Below are positions 8,803-17,479 of a stretch of DNA of 64,000 nucleotides, piece by piece. The stretch spans positions 203,423 to 267,422 of the forward strand of contig FOXT01000006.1 of NCBI GenBank assembly GCA_900115795.1, written 5' to 3'. Each line of letters starts with the position of its first letter. Position 1 is the stretch's first letter. The notes under the pieces were generated by a model. That model ran no database searches and had not been told where the DNA came from. It was given only the letters and a program-made list of their open reading frames with translations. The DNA comes from Lachnospiraceae bacterium XBB1006 (GTDB lineage: Bacteria; Bacillota; Clostridia; Lachnospirales; Lachnospiraceae). Position numbers and translations under genes: made by a program.

Positions 8803-9771
8803 ATGAAATTGGCATATGTATGTGCGACGAGCACGAATCCTTATGAAAACATTGCGATGGAAGAGTATTTAACGTTTCACACAAAACAGGATGGGTGCAT
8901 TCTCTTTTTGTGGCAAAACGAAAATACGGTGGTGATTGGAAAGAATCAGAATGCCTTTCGTGAATGTAAGGTGTCAAAATTAACCGAAGCCGGGGGAAGG
9001 CTGGCAAGACGGTTGTCCGGAGGCGGTGCTGTGTTTCACGATCTTGGAAATTTGAATTTTACATTTTGTGTAAGAAAGGAACAGTACGATGTTGACAGGC
9101 AATTACAGGTGATTGTGGAGGCGCTAAAGGAATTTGGCCTTACAGTGGAGAAAAGCGGCCGCAATGATTTGCAGATTGATGGAAAAAAATTTTCCGGAAA
9201 TGCATACTATGCATCAGGGGAGTATGCCTATCACCATGGAACCATTATGATTGATGTAAACGAAACCTCTCTGATGGATTATCTGACGGTATCTGCAGCG
9301 AAGCTTGTGGCAAAAGGGGTAGATTCGGTGCGCAGCCGGGTGGTGAATTTAAACAGCTTAAATCGGAAAATCACTGTAGAGCGTGTAAAAGAAGCAATGC
9401 TTGCAGCTTTTTGTAAGGTGTACGGGGAAACGGCAGAGCCGTATGTGTTTTCGGATACGGCAAAAGAGGAGATTAAAAAACGGGCGGAATTTTTTGCGTC
9501 CGAGGAATGGCTGGTAGGAAACCAGAAGCAATTGTCCATTGTGTTCGAGCATCGCTTTCCATGGGGAGAAGTGAGTGTGCAAATGGAAACGCAAGGGGAT
9601 AGAATTTGCGATGTGAACGTCTATACCGATGCCTTGGATGATACCCTTGCAGAACGCATAGAACAGCGGTTGAGAGGATGCAGATACCAAAAGGACGCAC
9701 TGTTGGAAAATGGAAACTTAGAAAATAATGAAGAACGGGATGTTATTGTCTGGATTAGTGCGTTATTGTAG
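8803..9771 (+). CDS. lplA: Lipoate-protein ligase A
   Basis: A 322-residue ligase that activates lipoate with ATP and attaches it to the lysine of lipoyl domains, here most likely GcvH. The BPL/LplA catalytic fold shows RRLSGGGAVFHDLGNLNFTF (about residues 66-85) and GRNDLQIDGKKFSGNAYY with the active lysine. A small C-terminal LplA accessory domain follows. I place the start at the ATG at 8803, because AAGGAG lies upstream at a good distance and the protein then opens MKLAYV. An earlier in-frame ATG sits inside the preceding hairpin. It follows the gcv operon and completes its cofactor supply. Confidence 0.94.
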   Translation: MKLAYVCATSTNPYENIAMEEYLTFHTKQDGCILFLWQNENTVVIGKNQNAFRECKVSKLTEAGGRLARRLSGGGAVFHDLGNLNFTFCVRKEQYDVDRQLQVIVEALKEFGLTVEKSGRNDLQIDGKKFSGNAYYASGEYAYHHGTIMIDVNETSLMDYLTVSAAKLVAKGVDSVRSRVVNLNSLNRKITVERVKEAMLAAFCKVYGETAEPYVFSDTAKEEIKKRAEFFASEEWLVGNQKQLSIVFEHRFPWGEVSVQMETQGDRICDVNVYTDALDDTLAERIEQRLRGCRYQKDALLENGNLENNEERDVIVWISALL

Positions 9772-9809
9772 TAAAGTATGAGAAAAGTGTGAAAATATAG
9801 GCCGGTTTC

Positions 9810-9838
9810 TTTACGAAACACAAAATAAATGCTAAAAT
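9810..9838 (+). promoter_or_regulatory. Promoter of the 9879 hybrid kinase gene
   Basis: TTTACG at 9810-9815, 17 bases, TAAAAT at 9833-9838. The predicted start of transcription (about 9845) lies after an in-frame ATG at 9843, which helps to reject that codon as the translation start. Confidence 0.65.
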
Positions 9839-9878
9839 AAGCATGATTTGTGTGGAAGTTTTTGATGGGAGTCGTGGG

Positions 9879-12800
9879 ATGGTTCGTATGATTGTAGATG
9901 CGATTGACGATGGAATTGTCATTGTCGATCAGGAAACCGGAAGAATTGAATATCGAAATAACATAGCATACGGCATTTTGGATGAAGAATATGGTAGCGT
10001 GGGTAAGCCTTGTGGACTGGGGCTTACGCGCGCTTGTTTTGCGTGTCGGGCATGCGAAAGCGGGAAACTCTACTACGATATGAAGCGTGGGGAAGTGTAT
10101 CGCGTTACCGGAAAAAGCATTCTACGAAACGGAAAAGAGAAGATGGTCTTGACCTACCATAATATTACGGAAGAGACAAAGTTAGAGCGGGAAACCAACG
10201 AACAATCCCAGGTTTTGGCGGCGATGCTGAATCATTCGGAGTTGATTTGCTGGGAATATGATTTTCCAACCCATACCTGCTTTCACAGTGACCGCTTTAC
10301 GGAGGCCTTTGGGACGGAGCATGTGATTTCCATGATTCCGGAAGAAATAGGGCGACTTACCTTTGTGGCAGCAGAGGATCTGGGAAAGGTTGAGAAACTG
10401 TATACGTCGTTGCTTTATGGTGAGGATCGGGTGGAAGAAGAAATCCGCATGAAATTTTTGAGTGGCATGAAACGTTGTCGTGTAACGTTATCGGCCATTT
10501 ACGATGAGCAGGGACAGCGGGAGAAGGCTGTGGGCATGATTCAGAACGTAGAGGAACTGCGTGGGCTTGAAGAATGTTTTAATATGGCAGCGATTCAGAA
10601 TGAATTCAGCTTTTTTATTTATGATGTACGACGAGATGAACTGACCTTATATCAGGACAGCGCAGAACAGGAAAAACAGGTGTTTTCCCATTACATGGAA
10701 CATCTTTTTACGCGAAATACGGTGGTTCATCCGGAAGATATACACTTTTTGATTGAAGGAATCGAGCGGGCGAAGCATGGCTCGAAGGGAGAAAGCCAGA
10801 TTATACGGTGGCTGGATGTAACTACCCAGGCATATAAGCGCATGAGTATTACTTTTGGAACCTCCTTTGACGTGTCGGATGAACCGGTGAAATTATACGG
10901 AACCATCCGGGATGTATCAAAACGGGAACGGCGGGAAAGAATATATAGCAGTCAGTTGGCGTACATTGAAAGTTACCGCAAGTCAGCGCTTGCCTTTGCT
11001 GAGATTAATGTCAGCAAGGGAAAGGTGTTGAATGCGAAGTCAAAATATAGTTTTTTGCGACGTGGAATAGCGGCGCATTCCATCGAACATTGGGTGGATG
11101 TAATATGCGAGCATATATCAATCAAAACGGCGGAATTGACCGTTCGCAAGATGCTGGATACGCAGTCGCTTTTAAATGATTATGAACAGGGAAAACAATT
11201 TCTTGTTACGTCTATGCCGCTTTGCGTCTCAGAGCAGAACCATATCTGGGTAAGCCTTGAAGTGTCACTTTTGTTAAATCCGGCGACACAGGATGTGGAG
11301 GGATTTGCCACCATGAAGGATATCACCAGCCAGCAAGTGGACATTGAGGTCGGAAAGACCATCATGCAGCTGGAATACGAAACGGTGGTAGTAATTGATG
11401 TGGGGAGCGCAAAGATTGAGAAAATCTACGGACACCGGGATCGTTTATTCGGAGAAAGACTAAAGCCGGGGGATGCCTATCTGGAAAGTGCTGAGGAAAT
11501 TCTTGGCAATATGTTGGTGACGGAACGGGAGAAGATTAGAGATTATGCGGATATCGAACATGTGTGGGCGCGATTGGAGAAGGAAGAATCCTTTACCATC
11601 AAGTTTTCACTGGTGCGCTCCAGGGAAAAATATCATAAGCGCGTAACCTTCATGAAGATGGATTCTTTTTACAAAAAGATGATGATGGTCTTTCAGGATG
11701 TTTCGGATATCTATAATGAAGAATATGCAAAGCAGAAGATTTTAAAGAAGGCATTGAAAGAAGCAAAACTGGCAGAGAATGCGAAGATTGACTTTTTGTC
11801 GCGTATGAGCCATGACCTTCGTACGCCGTTAAACGGAATTATTGGTATGACGGATATTGCTTTGGATGAAGTCAATGATGAGCATATTAAGGAGTATTTG
11901 GAAAAAATTCAGTCTTCCGGGCAGTTATTGCTATCCCTGGTAAACGATATTCTTGATATATCCCAGTTAAAGGATAATCGGATGCGTCTTCGTTTGGAAC
12001 CTTACCGGGTACAGGAATTTTTGGAGAGTATTGAGCGGATTATCGGAAACCAGTGCAGGAGTAAGGCAATTACCTATACCTGTGATTTTAGCGAACTGGA
12101 AAATAAGACAATTATAACGGATAAATTACGCTTTGGGCAGATTTTTATGAATCTGTTGTCCAACGCGGTAAAATATACACCGGAAGGTGGTAGTGTGCGC
12201 TTTTATGTGCGAACAAAGCCGCTTCCGAAAAATAAGCTTGCGGCAGAGTTTTTTGTGTCGGATACCGGAATTGGTATGTCGGAGGAATTTGTAAAGCAGG
12301 CATTTGATGCTTTTAGTCAGGAGCGAACCAATAGCATTGATGAGCGAATTGGTAGTGGACTTGGACTAAGCATTGTAAAAGAATTGGTAGAATTGTTCGG
12401 AGGTTCCTATGAAGTAGATAGTAATCCGGGCAAAGGAACCTGTATTAAAGTGAGTCTTGTGCTAGAACTTACCGAGACTGTGAAAAAACAGGTGATTGAT
12501 GATACGAACGGGGAAATTGTGTTTGTTAATAAGCGTGTGCTGGTGGCAGAAGACCAGCCACTGAATGCAAAGATTATTTCCAAAATCCTCAACAAGCGTG
12601 GAATTGCTGTGGATTTGGCGGAAAATGGAAAACAGGCGGTGGAAACCTATCTTTCTTCAGAAGCAGGGCGTTACGACGCAATTTTGATGGATGTGCGTAT
12701 GCCGGTTATGGATGGCATTGAGGCAACAAAACAAATTCGTCTTCATACGGAGCGAAAGGATGTGGCGCTTCCGATTATCGCTACGACGGCCAATGCCTTT

Positions 12801-12905
12801 GTGGAAGATCGTATGATGTGCCTGGAGGCGGGAATGAACGAACATATTTCCAAGCCTATCAACGCAAAAGAATTGTTTACATGCCTTAGTAAGTATCTGA
12901 AATGA
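9879..12905 (+). CDS. Multi-PAS hybrid sensor histidine kinase
   Basis: A 1008-residue predicted soluble sensor. Several PAS-like segments fill the first 600 residues (for example MIVDAIDDGIVIVDQETG at the N-terminus). A cysteine-rich patch follows early on, TRACFACRACESG. A HisKA domain has the phospho-acceptor in SHDLRTPLNG (about H645), and the HATPase has NLLSNAVKYTPEGG and DTGIGM...GSGLGLSIVKEL. A C-terminal receiver has its phospho-Asp in LMDVRMPVMDG (about D938) and lysine in ISKPIN. The start is chosen at 9879 because GGGAG lies 7 bases upstream and the promoter places the mRNA start beyond the earlier ATG. No membrane segment is apparent, so it probably senses a cytosolic signal. The CxxCxxC patch could bind metal or respond to redox, but that is inference. 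Confidence 0.9.
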   Translation: MVRMIVDAIDDGIVIVDQETGRIEYRNNIAYGILDEEYGSVGKPCGLGLTRACFACRACESGKLYYDMKRGEVYRVTGKSILRNGKEKMVLTYHNITEETKLERETNEQSQVLAAMLNHSELICWEYDFPTHTCFHSDRFTEAFGTEHVISMIPEEIGRLTFVAAEDLGKVEKLYTSLLYGEDRVEEEIRMKFLSGMKRCRVTLSAIYDEQGQREKAVGMIQNVEELRGLEECFNMAAIQNEFSFFIYDVRRDELTLYQDSAEQEKQVFSHYMEHLFTRNTVVHPEDIHFLIEGIERAKHGSKGESQIIRWLDVTTQAYKRMSITFGTSFDVSDEPVKLYGTIRDVSKRERRERIYSSQLAYIESYRKSALAFAEINVSKGKVLNAKSKYSFLRRGIAAHSIEHWVDVICEHISIKTAELTVRKMLDTQSLLNDYEQGKQFLVTSMPLCVSEQNHIWVSLEVSLLLNPATQDVEGFATMKDITSQQVDIEVGKTIMQLEYETVVVIDVGSAKIEKIYGHRDRLFGERLKPGDAYLESAEEILGNMLVTEREKIRDYADIEHVWARLEKEESFTIKFSLVRSREKYHKRVTFMKMDSFYKKMMMVFQDVSDIYNEEYAKQKILKKALKEAKLAENAKIDFLSRMSHDLRTPLNGIIGMTDIALDEVNDEHIKEYLEKIQSSGQLLLSLVNDILDISQLKDNRMRLRLEPYRVQEFLESIERIIGNQCRSKAITYTCDFSELENKTIITDKLRFGQIFMNLLSNAVKYTPEGGSVRFYVRTKPLPKNKLAAEFFVSDTGIGMSEEFVKQAFDAFSQERTNSIDERIGSGLGLSIVKELVELFGGSYEVDSNPGKGTCIKVSLVLELTETVKKQVIDDTNGEIVFVNKRVLVAEDQPLNAKIISKILNKRGIAVDLAENGKQAVETYLSSEAGRYDAILMDVRMPVMDGIEATKQIRLHTERKDVALPIIATTANAFVEDRMMCLEAGMNEHISKPINAKELFTCLSKYLK

Positions 12906-12957
12906 GAAATTAACCAAAATTTCACATAATGTGGTAGAATCAATTGCGTATATGCGG

Positions 12958-12963
12958 TATAAT
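12958..12963 (+). promoter_or_regulatory. -10 box of the 12994 kinase gene
   Basis: A perfect TATAAT with no good -35 box upstream. The predicted mRNA start (about 12970) lies before the ATG at 12994 and after an upstream in-frame GTG-type start, so it supports the shorter protein. Confidence 0.5.
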
Positions 12964-12993
12964 ATTGGAATATTGAGAAGAGGTAATGAGCGT

Positions 12994-14583
12994 ATGTTAA
13001 CAGGGCAGCCACAGGAGCTAGAACTTGCATTGCTGCGCCATGCGTGCCGGAGAGATTATCATAAAATACTGATCATTGATGGTAAAACCGGGCATGCCAA
13101 GGAGTGGGTGAAGGATGCGAGAAATGCAGAAACGGCCTTTATTGAGATTGAAAATATAGATGAAGAATCGGAGCGCTATTTTCGAAGGAAGATTACGTCT
13201 GGATCCCTGGATTCCGTCTTAAAGAGAACACGACTTGCGTGGGGAAAGGAACAATTAAAGGATAAGGACTCTTATGAGGTCTTTTTTGAAGGGAGTCATC
13301 CTTCCGGAAGCAATCAGTATTACAAAGCGGAGATTTCATATATTGACAGGGAACGTCAGATTATTGGTTTTACTTCAACAAATATCTCTTCGATTGTTGC
13401 AAGAAACCGGGAACAGCAGGAGCTGGTGAAACATTCCTATGAAATCGGAGAGGCGGCGCAGAATGCGAAAGACAACTTTTTTGCAAATATGAGCCACGAA
13501 ATCCGTACGCCGTTAAATGCCATTGTGGGTATGGCGGAGATTGCCAAAATGGATGTTCACAATCCAAAGAAGGTTACGGAATGTATGGATATATTGCTTT
13601 CGGCGTCCCAGACATTGACCAATGTTGTCAGCAATATTCTTGACGCAAGCAGCTTGCAGTCCGGAAACGTGAAGCTGGTGGCAGGACCTACGGATTTGCG
13701 ACAGTTGATCGTAAAGGTGCAGAAGGAGTTTGTGGAAGGGTATAAGAAACCCAATCAGGTATTCCAGCTGGAAACAAAGATTCAGCATTCAAAGGTAGTG
13801 GTTGATCCGGCAAGAGCGTTCCGTGTGGTAATGAATTTGCTTGCCAATGCGGCGAACTTTAGCGGAGACGAGGGCGTGATCATTCTTCGCGTAGAGGAGA
13901 TTGCGGGAGAGACGCAGCAAAAAGGATTTTTAAAGGTTCAGATCGAAGATCACGGAAAAGGAATTTCCGAGGAAGATTTGAAGCATGTGTATGAACCGTT
14001 TTTCCGTGACCGTGATTCGGCGGAGAATTATTTAAGCGGAACCGGACTGGGACTGTCGGTTGTTAAGAATATTGTGGATGCAAAAGGTGCGACCATTGAT
14101 ATTTCCAGTAAACCGGGGGTAGGAACGGTTGTTACCTTGATGGATCCGGTGGAATTTGTAGAAGAGAAAAAGAAAAATAATGCAGAGAACGAGAAAGTTT
14201 TGTCCGGCAAGCGTGTACTTTTGGTGGAAGACCAGCCAATCAATATGATGGTTGCGAAGCGTATGCTTGAGCGTTTTGGTGCTGAAGTGGATACGGCGGA
14301 ACATGGACGGTTTGCTGTGGAGCAATTTATGCAGCATCCGGAAAATACGTATTCACTTATTTTTATGGACATTCAGATGCCGATTATGGATGGATACGAG
14401 GCGACAAAACAGATTCGTTCAAGCGGGCGTTCGGATGCGCAGAGCGTAAAGATTATCTCCATGACGGCAAATGTATTGCCGGAGGATATTGAGCTTGCGC
14501 GGAAGAACCGTATGAATGCCCATATTGGAAAACCGATTTTGTCGGAAGAATTAAGACAGCTAATTGTGGAGGTTTTGGATTAG
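12994..14583 (+). CDS. Hybrid sensor histidine kinase
   Basis: About 529 residues. The N-terminal 150 residues form a PAS-like sensor segment without membrane spans. HisKA follows with SHEIRTPLNA (H168), then HATPase with NLLANAANFSG and the D-G-H-G-K variant of the G1 box (IEDHGKGISEE), and GTGLGLSVVKNI. A C-terminal receiver has FMDIQMPIMDG (D459) and HIGKPI. The ATG at 12994 has GAGAAGAGG upstream. It lies 88 bases after the larger hybrid kinase and 24 bases before the HPt gene. This supports a phosphorelay from its own receiver to that HPt, though that is inference from position. HisKA and receiver look intact. Confidence 0.9.
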   Translation: MLTGQPQELELALLRHACRRDYHKILIIDGKTGHAKEWVKDARNAETAFIEIENIDEESERYFRRKITSGSLDSVLKRTRLAWGKEQLKDKDSYEVFFEGSHPSGSNQYYKAEISYIDRERQIIGFTSTNISSIVARNREQQELVKHSYEIGEAAQNAKDNFFANMSHEIRTPLNAIVGMAEIAKMDVHNPKKVTECMDILLSASQTLTNVVSNILDASSLQSGNVKLVAGPTDLRQLIVKVQKEFVEGYKKPNQVFQLETKIQHSKVVVDPARAFRVVMNLLANAANFSGDEGVIILRVEEIAGETQQKGFLKVQIEDHGKGISEEDLKHVYEPFFRDRDSAENYLSGTGLGLSVVKNIVDAKGATIDISSKPGVGTVVTLMDPVEFVEEKKKNNAENEKVLSGKRVLLVEDQPINMMVAKRMLERFGAEVDTAEHGRFAVEQFMQHPENTYSLIFMDIQMPIMDGYEATKQIRSSGRSDAQSVKIISMTANVLPEDIELARKNRMNAHIGKPILSEELRQLIVEVLD

Positions 14584-14607
14584 GGCAGTTCGAATTGGGA
14601 GGAAGAC

Positions 14608-14961
14608 ATGAGCACGTTTTTAGAAAAGTTTACAGCCTATGGAGCGGATGTCGATGGGGTGATGGACCGTTTCATGGAGGACGAGGATTTGTTAATGATG
14701 TGCCTCGACCAGTTTGTTGCGGATGATGAAGTAACACAGCTAGAAGAGTACATGGGAAAAGAGGATTATAAGCAGGCCTTTGAAGTGGCACATGCGTTAA
14801 AGGGCGTTACGGGAAATCTGGGATTGACACCGTTGTTTAATGCAACCTGTACGCTGGTAGAGTCGTTGCGACATGAGCAGTATGCAAATGTAAATGAGGA
14901 GCTAAGAACGGTTGTACAAAAGAGAGAGGAATTCGTAAAGGCTTACGAAGACATGAAGTAG
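14608..14961 (+). CDS. Free-standing HPt phosphotransfer protein
   Basis: A 117-residue all-helical protein with the HPt signature AHALKGVTGNLG, whose histidine (H62) would be phosphorylated by a hybrid-kinase receiver. A short acidic N-terminal region precedes it. GGAGGA lies ahead of the ATG. It sits directly after two hybrid kinases, so it is the natural next step of their relay. No response regulator with a DNA-binding or enzyme output is found next to it, so the final target is unknown. Confidence 0.9.
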   Translation: MSTFLEKFTAYGADVDGVMDRFMEDEDLLMMCLDQFVADDEVTQLEEYMGKEDYKQAFEVAHALKGVTGNLGLTPLFNATCTLVESLRHEQYANVNEELRTVVQKREEFVKAYEDMK

Positions 14962-14964
14962 TAT

Positions 14965-15720
14965 ATGAAATTAATATCTTGGAATGTAAATGGCATTCGG
15001 GCATGTTTAACGAAAGGATTTTTGGATTTTTTTCACCAAACGGATGCCGATATTTTCTGTATTCAGGAAAGCAAAGTGTCGGCGGGACAGGTGGAACTTG
15101 ACCTGCCCGGATACTATCAGTATTGGAATTACGCAGAGAAGAAGGGATATTCCGGAACGGCTGTTTTTACAAAAAAAGAGCCACAATCGGTTCGCTATGG
15201 AATCGGAATAGAGGAACATGACAGGGAAGGGCGCGTAATTACCTTAGAGTATGAAAACTTTTATTTTGTGACGGTATACGTACCGAATTCCAAACAGCAA
15301 TTGGAACGGCTTTCTTACCGCATGGAGTGGGAGGATGCTTTCTTACAGTATATTTTGCGGCTACAGGAGGAAAAACCGGTGGTGTATGCCGGGGATTTGA
15401 ATGTGGCGCATAAAGAAATTGACTTGAAGAATCCGAAGACCAATCACCACAATGCCGGTTTTACGGATGAAGAACGTGGAAAGTTTTCGGAGGTTTTGAA
15501 TCAGGGATTCATCGATACGTTCCGATATTTCTATCCGGACAAGGAGCAGATTTACAGCTGGTGGTCCTATCGGTTTAAAGCAAGAGAGAAGAATGCAGGA
15601 TGGAGAATCGACTATTTTATTACTTCCGGCAGTTTACGCGAGAAATTGCTTGGGGCGGCGATTCACACCGAGGTGTTAGGATCGGATCATTGCCCGATTG
15701 AATTGGAAATTGATTTGTAG
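14965..15720 (+). CDS. xth: Exodeoxyribonuclease III
   Basis: A 251-residue AP endonuclease/3'-5' exonuclease of base-excision repair. The endonuclease/exonuclease/phosphatase fold shows ISWNVNGIRA at the N-terminus (metal-binding Asn), CIQESKV (catalytic Glu), VYVPNS, AGDLNVAHKEIDL (catalytic Asp/Asn) and the C-terminal GSDHCPIELEI (catalytic Asp-His). Length is normal for the ExoA/Xth family. It starts 3 bases after the HPt gene, an odd partner, and ends at a strong terminator, so it closes that operon. Confidence 0.96.
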   Translation: MKLISWNVNGIRACLTKGFLDFFHQTDADIFCIQESKVSAGQVELDLPGYYQYWNYAEKKGYSGTAVFTKKEPQSVRYGIGIEEHDREGRVITLEYENFYFVTVYVPNSKQQLERLSYRMEWEDAFLQYILRLQEEKPVVYAGDLNVAHKEIDLKNPKTNHHNAGFTDEERGKFSEVLNQGFIDTFRYFYPDKEQIYSWWSYRFKAREKNAGWRIDYFITSGSLREKLLGAAIHTEVLGSDHCPIELEIDL

Positions 15721-15729
15721 AGAGATAAT

Positions 15730-15768
15730 AAGACTGACAAAAAACGTTGCTTTTTGTCAGTCTTTTCT
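15730..15768 (+). terminator. Terminator after exodeoxyribonuclease III
   Basis: AAGACTGACAAAAA pairs perfectly with TTTTTGTCAGTCTT around a 7-base loop, followed by TTCTT. The next promoter begins at its 3' edge. Confidence 0.93.
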
Positions 15769-15796
15769 TGATGGAAAGGTGAAAATGTGATAACAT
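15768..15796 (+). promoter_or_regulatory. Promoter of the 15825-23881 operon
   Basis: TTGATG at 15768-15773, 17 bases, TAACAT at 15791-15796 with TGA just upstream (extended -10 character). It lies directly after the terminator and ahead of five closely spaced genes. Confidence 0.6.
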
Positions 15797-15824
15797 AGGA
15801 GGATGGAGGGAGTGCAAGCATCGT

Positions 15825-17477
15825 ATGAAAATAGAGTATGTAGTGGTATGGGTTTCATGCCTGGCTGTTGCGTTTCTCATTGCAGCGATTGTGGGGCTTT
15901 TGATGGATCTGCATTCGAGAAAACGACTACGTGAATATGAGAAACAGTTGGGTGATGAGGATGCGCGAAAGAAAGCGTATGAACAGTTAGAAGAGGCATG
16001 TAAGATAGCAGAGCATAAGAACGCTTTGAAGTCGGCCTTTTTGAATAGCCTGGCGGCACAGGTGCGAACACCGTTATCGACCATTCTGGGAATGGGAGAG
16101 CTTTTGTTGACAAAGGAGCAGAACGAAGAGCACCGGGAATATATGGAGAACATATTTAGCGCAGGCAAGATTATTGAATCCCTTTTACATGATCTTTCTG
16201 ATCTGACGAAAATCGAAAAGGGAACCCTTTACATCGAGGAGGCTGCGTACAGCATTGCTGATGTAATTCGAGAAACATTTCTTTTGACAAAAGCATCTGC
16301 TATGGGGAAACGCATCGATTTGCAACTGGAATTGGATGAAACCTTACCATCGATTCTGAGAGGCGATGCGAAGCGCATGAAGCAGGTGATTTTGAATCTC
16401 TTGGCGAATGCCATTACCTATACACCCATCGGTCAGGTAATTCTGACGGTTTCTTATACCCGTTTTCCGGAAGAGCAGGCAATCCGCTTGATGGTGGAGG
16501 TGCGCGATACCGGTATTGGCATCAAGAAGGAGGAGATGGAGAAAGCGTTTGGAAACGTTGGCTCGAATCAGAATCCTTTTGATAGCGCGTTAGATGGAAT
16601 CGGTTTGGGACTGACAGTAACGAATCAGATTTTGCAACAAATGGGAAGCTGTCTTCAGATGGAAAGCGAATACGGACAGGGTTCGTTGTTTGGATTTGAA
16701 GTGAAACAGGAAATCATAGACGAAGAACCGGTTGGAAGTAAGGAAGAGGTTATGAAAGCGCTTGTGACACCGAAACGTGAAGCGGTAAAGAGTTTTGTGG
16801 CGCCGAATGCAAAGATTTTGGCGGTGGATGACAATCGGATGGATTTGGCCGTTATGAATGGCATTTTAAAACGGACAAAGGTGCAGATTCATTGTGTAAA
16901 CAGTGGAAGAGAGTGCATAGAGGCTGTTCGAAAAGAGAAATATCATCTTATCTTTCTGGATATGCTTATGCCAGAGATGGATGGAGAGCAGACACTACAA
17001 ACATTACGGAATATGAAAGACAATCTAAGCGCGGATGCACCGATTATAGCGGTTACTTCCGGAATGGATCATGGTGCAAGAGATTTTTATTTAAGACAGG
17101 GCTTTACAGATTATCTGAATAAGCCAATTGAAATGGCCACAATTTATCAATTGGTGAAGGAGTATCTGCCAGAAGAGATGATAATGAATCCGGACTCCTT
17201 CCGACAACAGATTGCGACGGATGTGATTCAGATCCAGGAGAACATAACGAAGCAATATTCGGTAGAAGATGTGCAAGAGGTTCTTGCAGGTGTCAAACGG
17301 GCCATGATTAATTTTGACATTGAGCAGGCAACGCAAGCACTTAATCGGCTTGGAAGTAATGAAATACCGGAGGAATATGTGGAAGACACAAAGGCGGCAA
17401 TTGCTGCTATGGAGAAAGAAGAATTTGAAAAAGTGGCCCAGTGTGTGGATAAGATGTTAAAAGATACGGAGCAGTAA
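15825..17477 (+). CDS. Hybrid histidine kinase-like protein lacking the phospho-acceptor histidine
   Basis: A 550-residue membrane protein. It has one N-terminal membrane helix (about 6-27), a coiled-coil linker and a HisKA-like segment reading LAAQVRTPLSTILGM. In active kinases the matching segment is (S)HE(I)RTPL, so the histidine is replaced by alanine (A78). The HATPase domain keeps LNLLANAITYTP, DTGIGIKKEE and GIGLGLTV. The receiver keeps the phospho-Asp in FLDMLMPEMDG (D379) and the lysine in LNKPIE. A helical tail of about 90 residues follows, possibly HPt-like but without a clear His motif. It heads a five-gene operon with c-di-GMP enzymes. It may bind ATP and receive phosphate from another kinase rather than autophosphorylate. 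Confidence 0.88.
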   Translation: MKIEYVVVWVSCLAVAFLIAAIVGLLMDLHSRKRLREYEKQLGDEDARKKAYEQLEEACKIAEHKNALKSAFLNSLAAQVRTPLSTILGMGELLLTKEQNEEHREYMENIFSAGKIIESLLHDLSDLTKIEKGTLYIEEAAYSIADVIRETFLLTKASAMGKRIDLQLELDETLPSILRGDAKRMKQVILNLLANAITYTPIGQVILTVSYTRFPEEQAIRLMVEVRDTGIGIKKEEMEKAFGNVGSNQNPFDSALDGIGLGLTVTNQILQQMGSCLQMESEYGQGSLFGFEVKQEIIDEEPVGSKEEVMKALVTPKREAVKSFVAPNAKILAVDDNRMDLAVMNGILKRTKVQIHCVNSGRECIEAVRKEKYHLIFLDMLMPEMDGEQTLQTLRNMKDNLSADAPIIAVTSGMDHGARDFYLRQGFTDYLNKPIEMATIYQLVKEYLPEEMIMNPDSFRQQIATDVIQIQENITKQYSVEDVQEVLAGVKRAMINFDIEQATQALNRLGSNEIPEEYVEDTKAAIAAMEKEEFEKVAQCVDKMLKDTEQ

Positions 17478-17479
17478 AC

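Noticed and set aside
9843..9878. Earlier ATG for the large hybrid kinase
   Set aside because: The promoter (9810-9838) starts the mRNA near 9845, after this codon, and it has no ribosome site. The ATG at 9879 has both.
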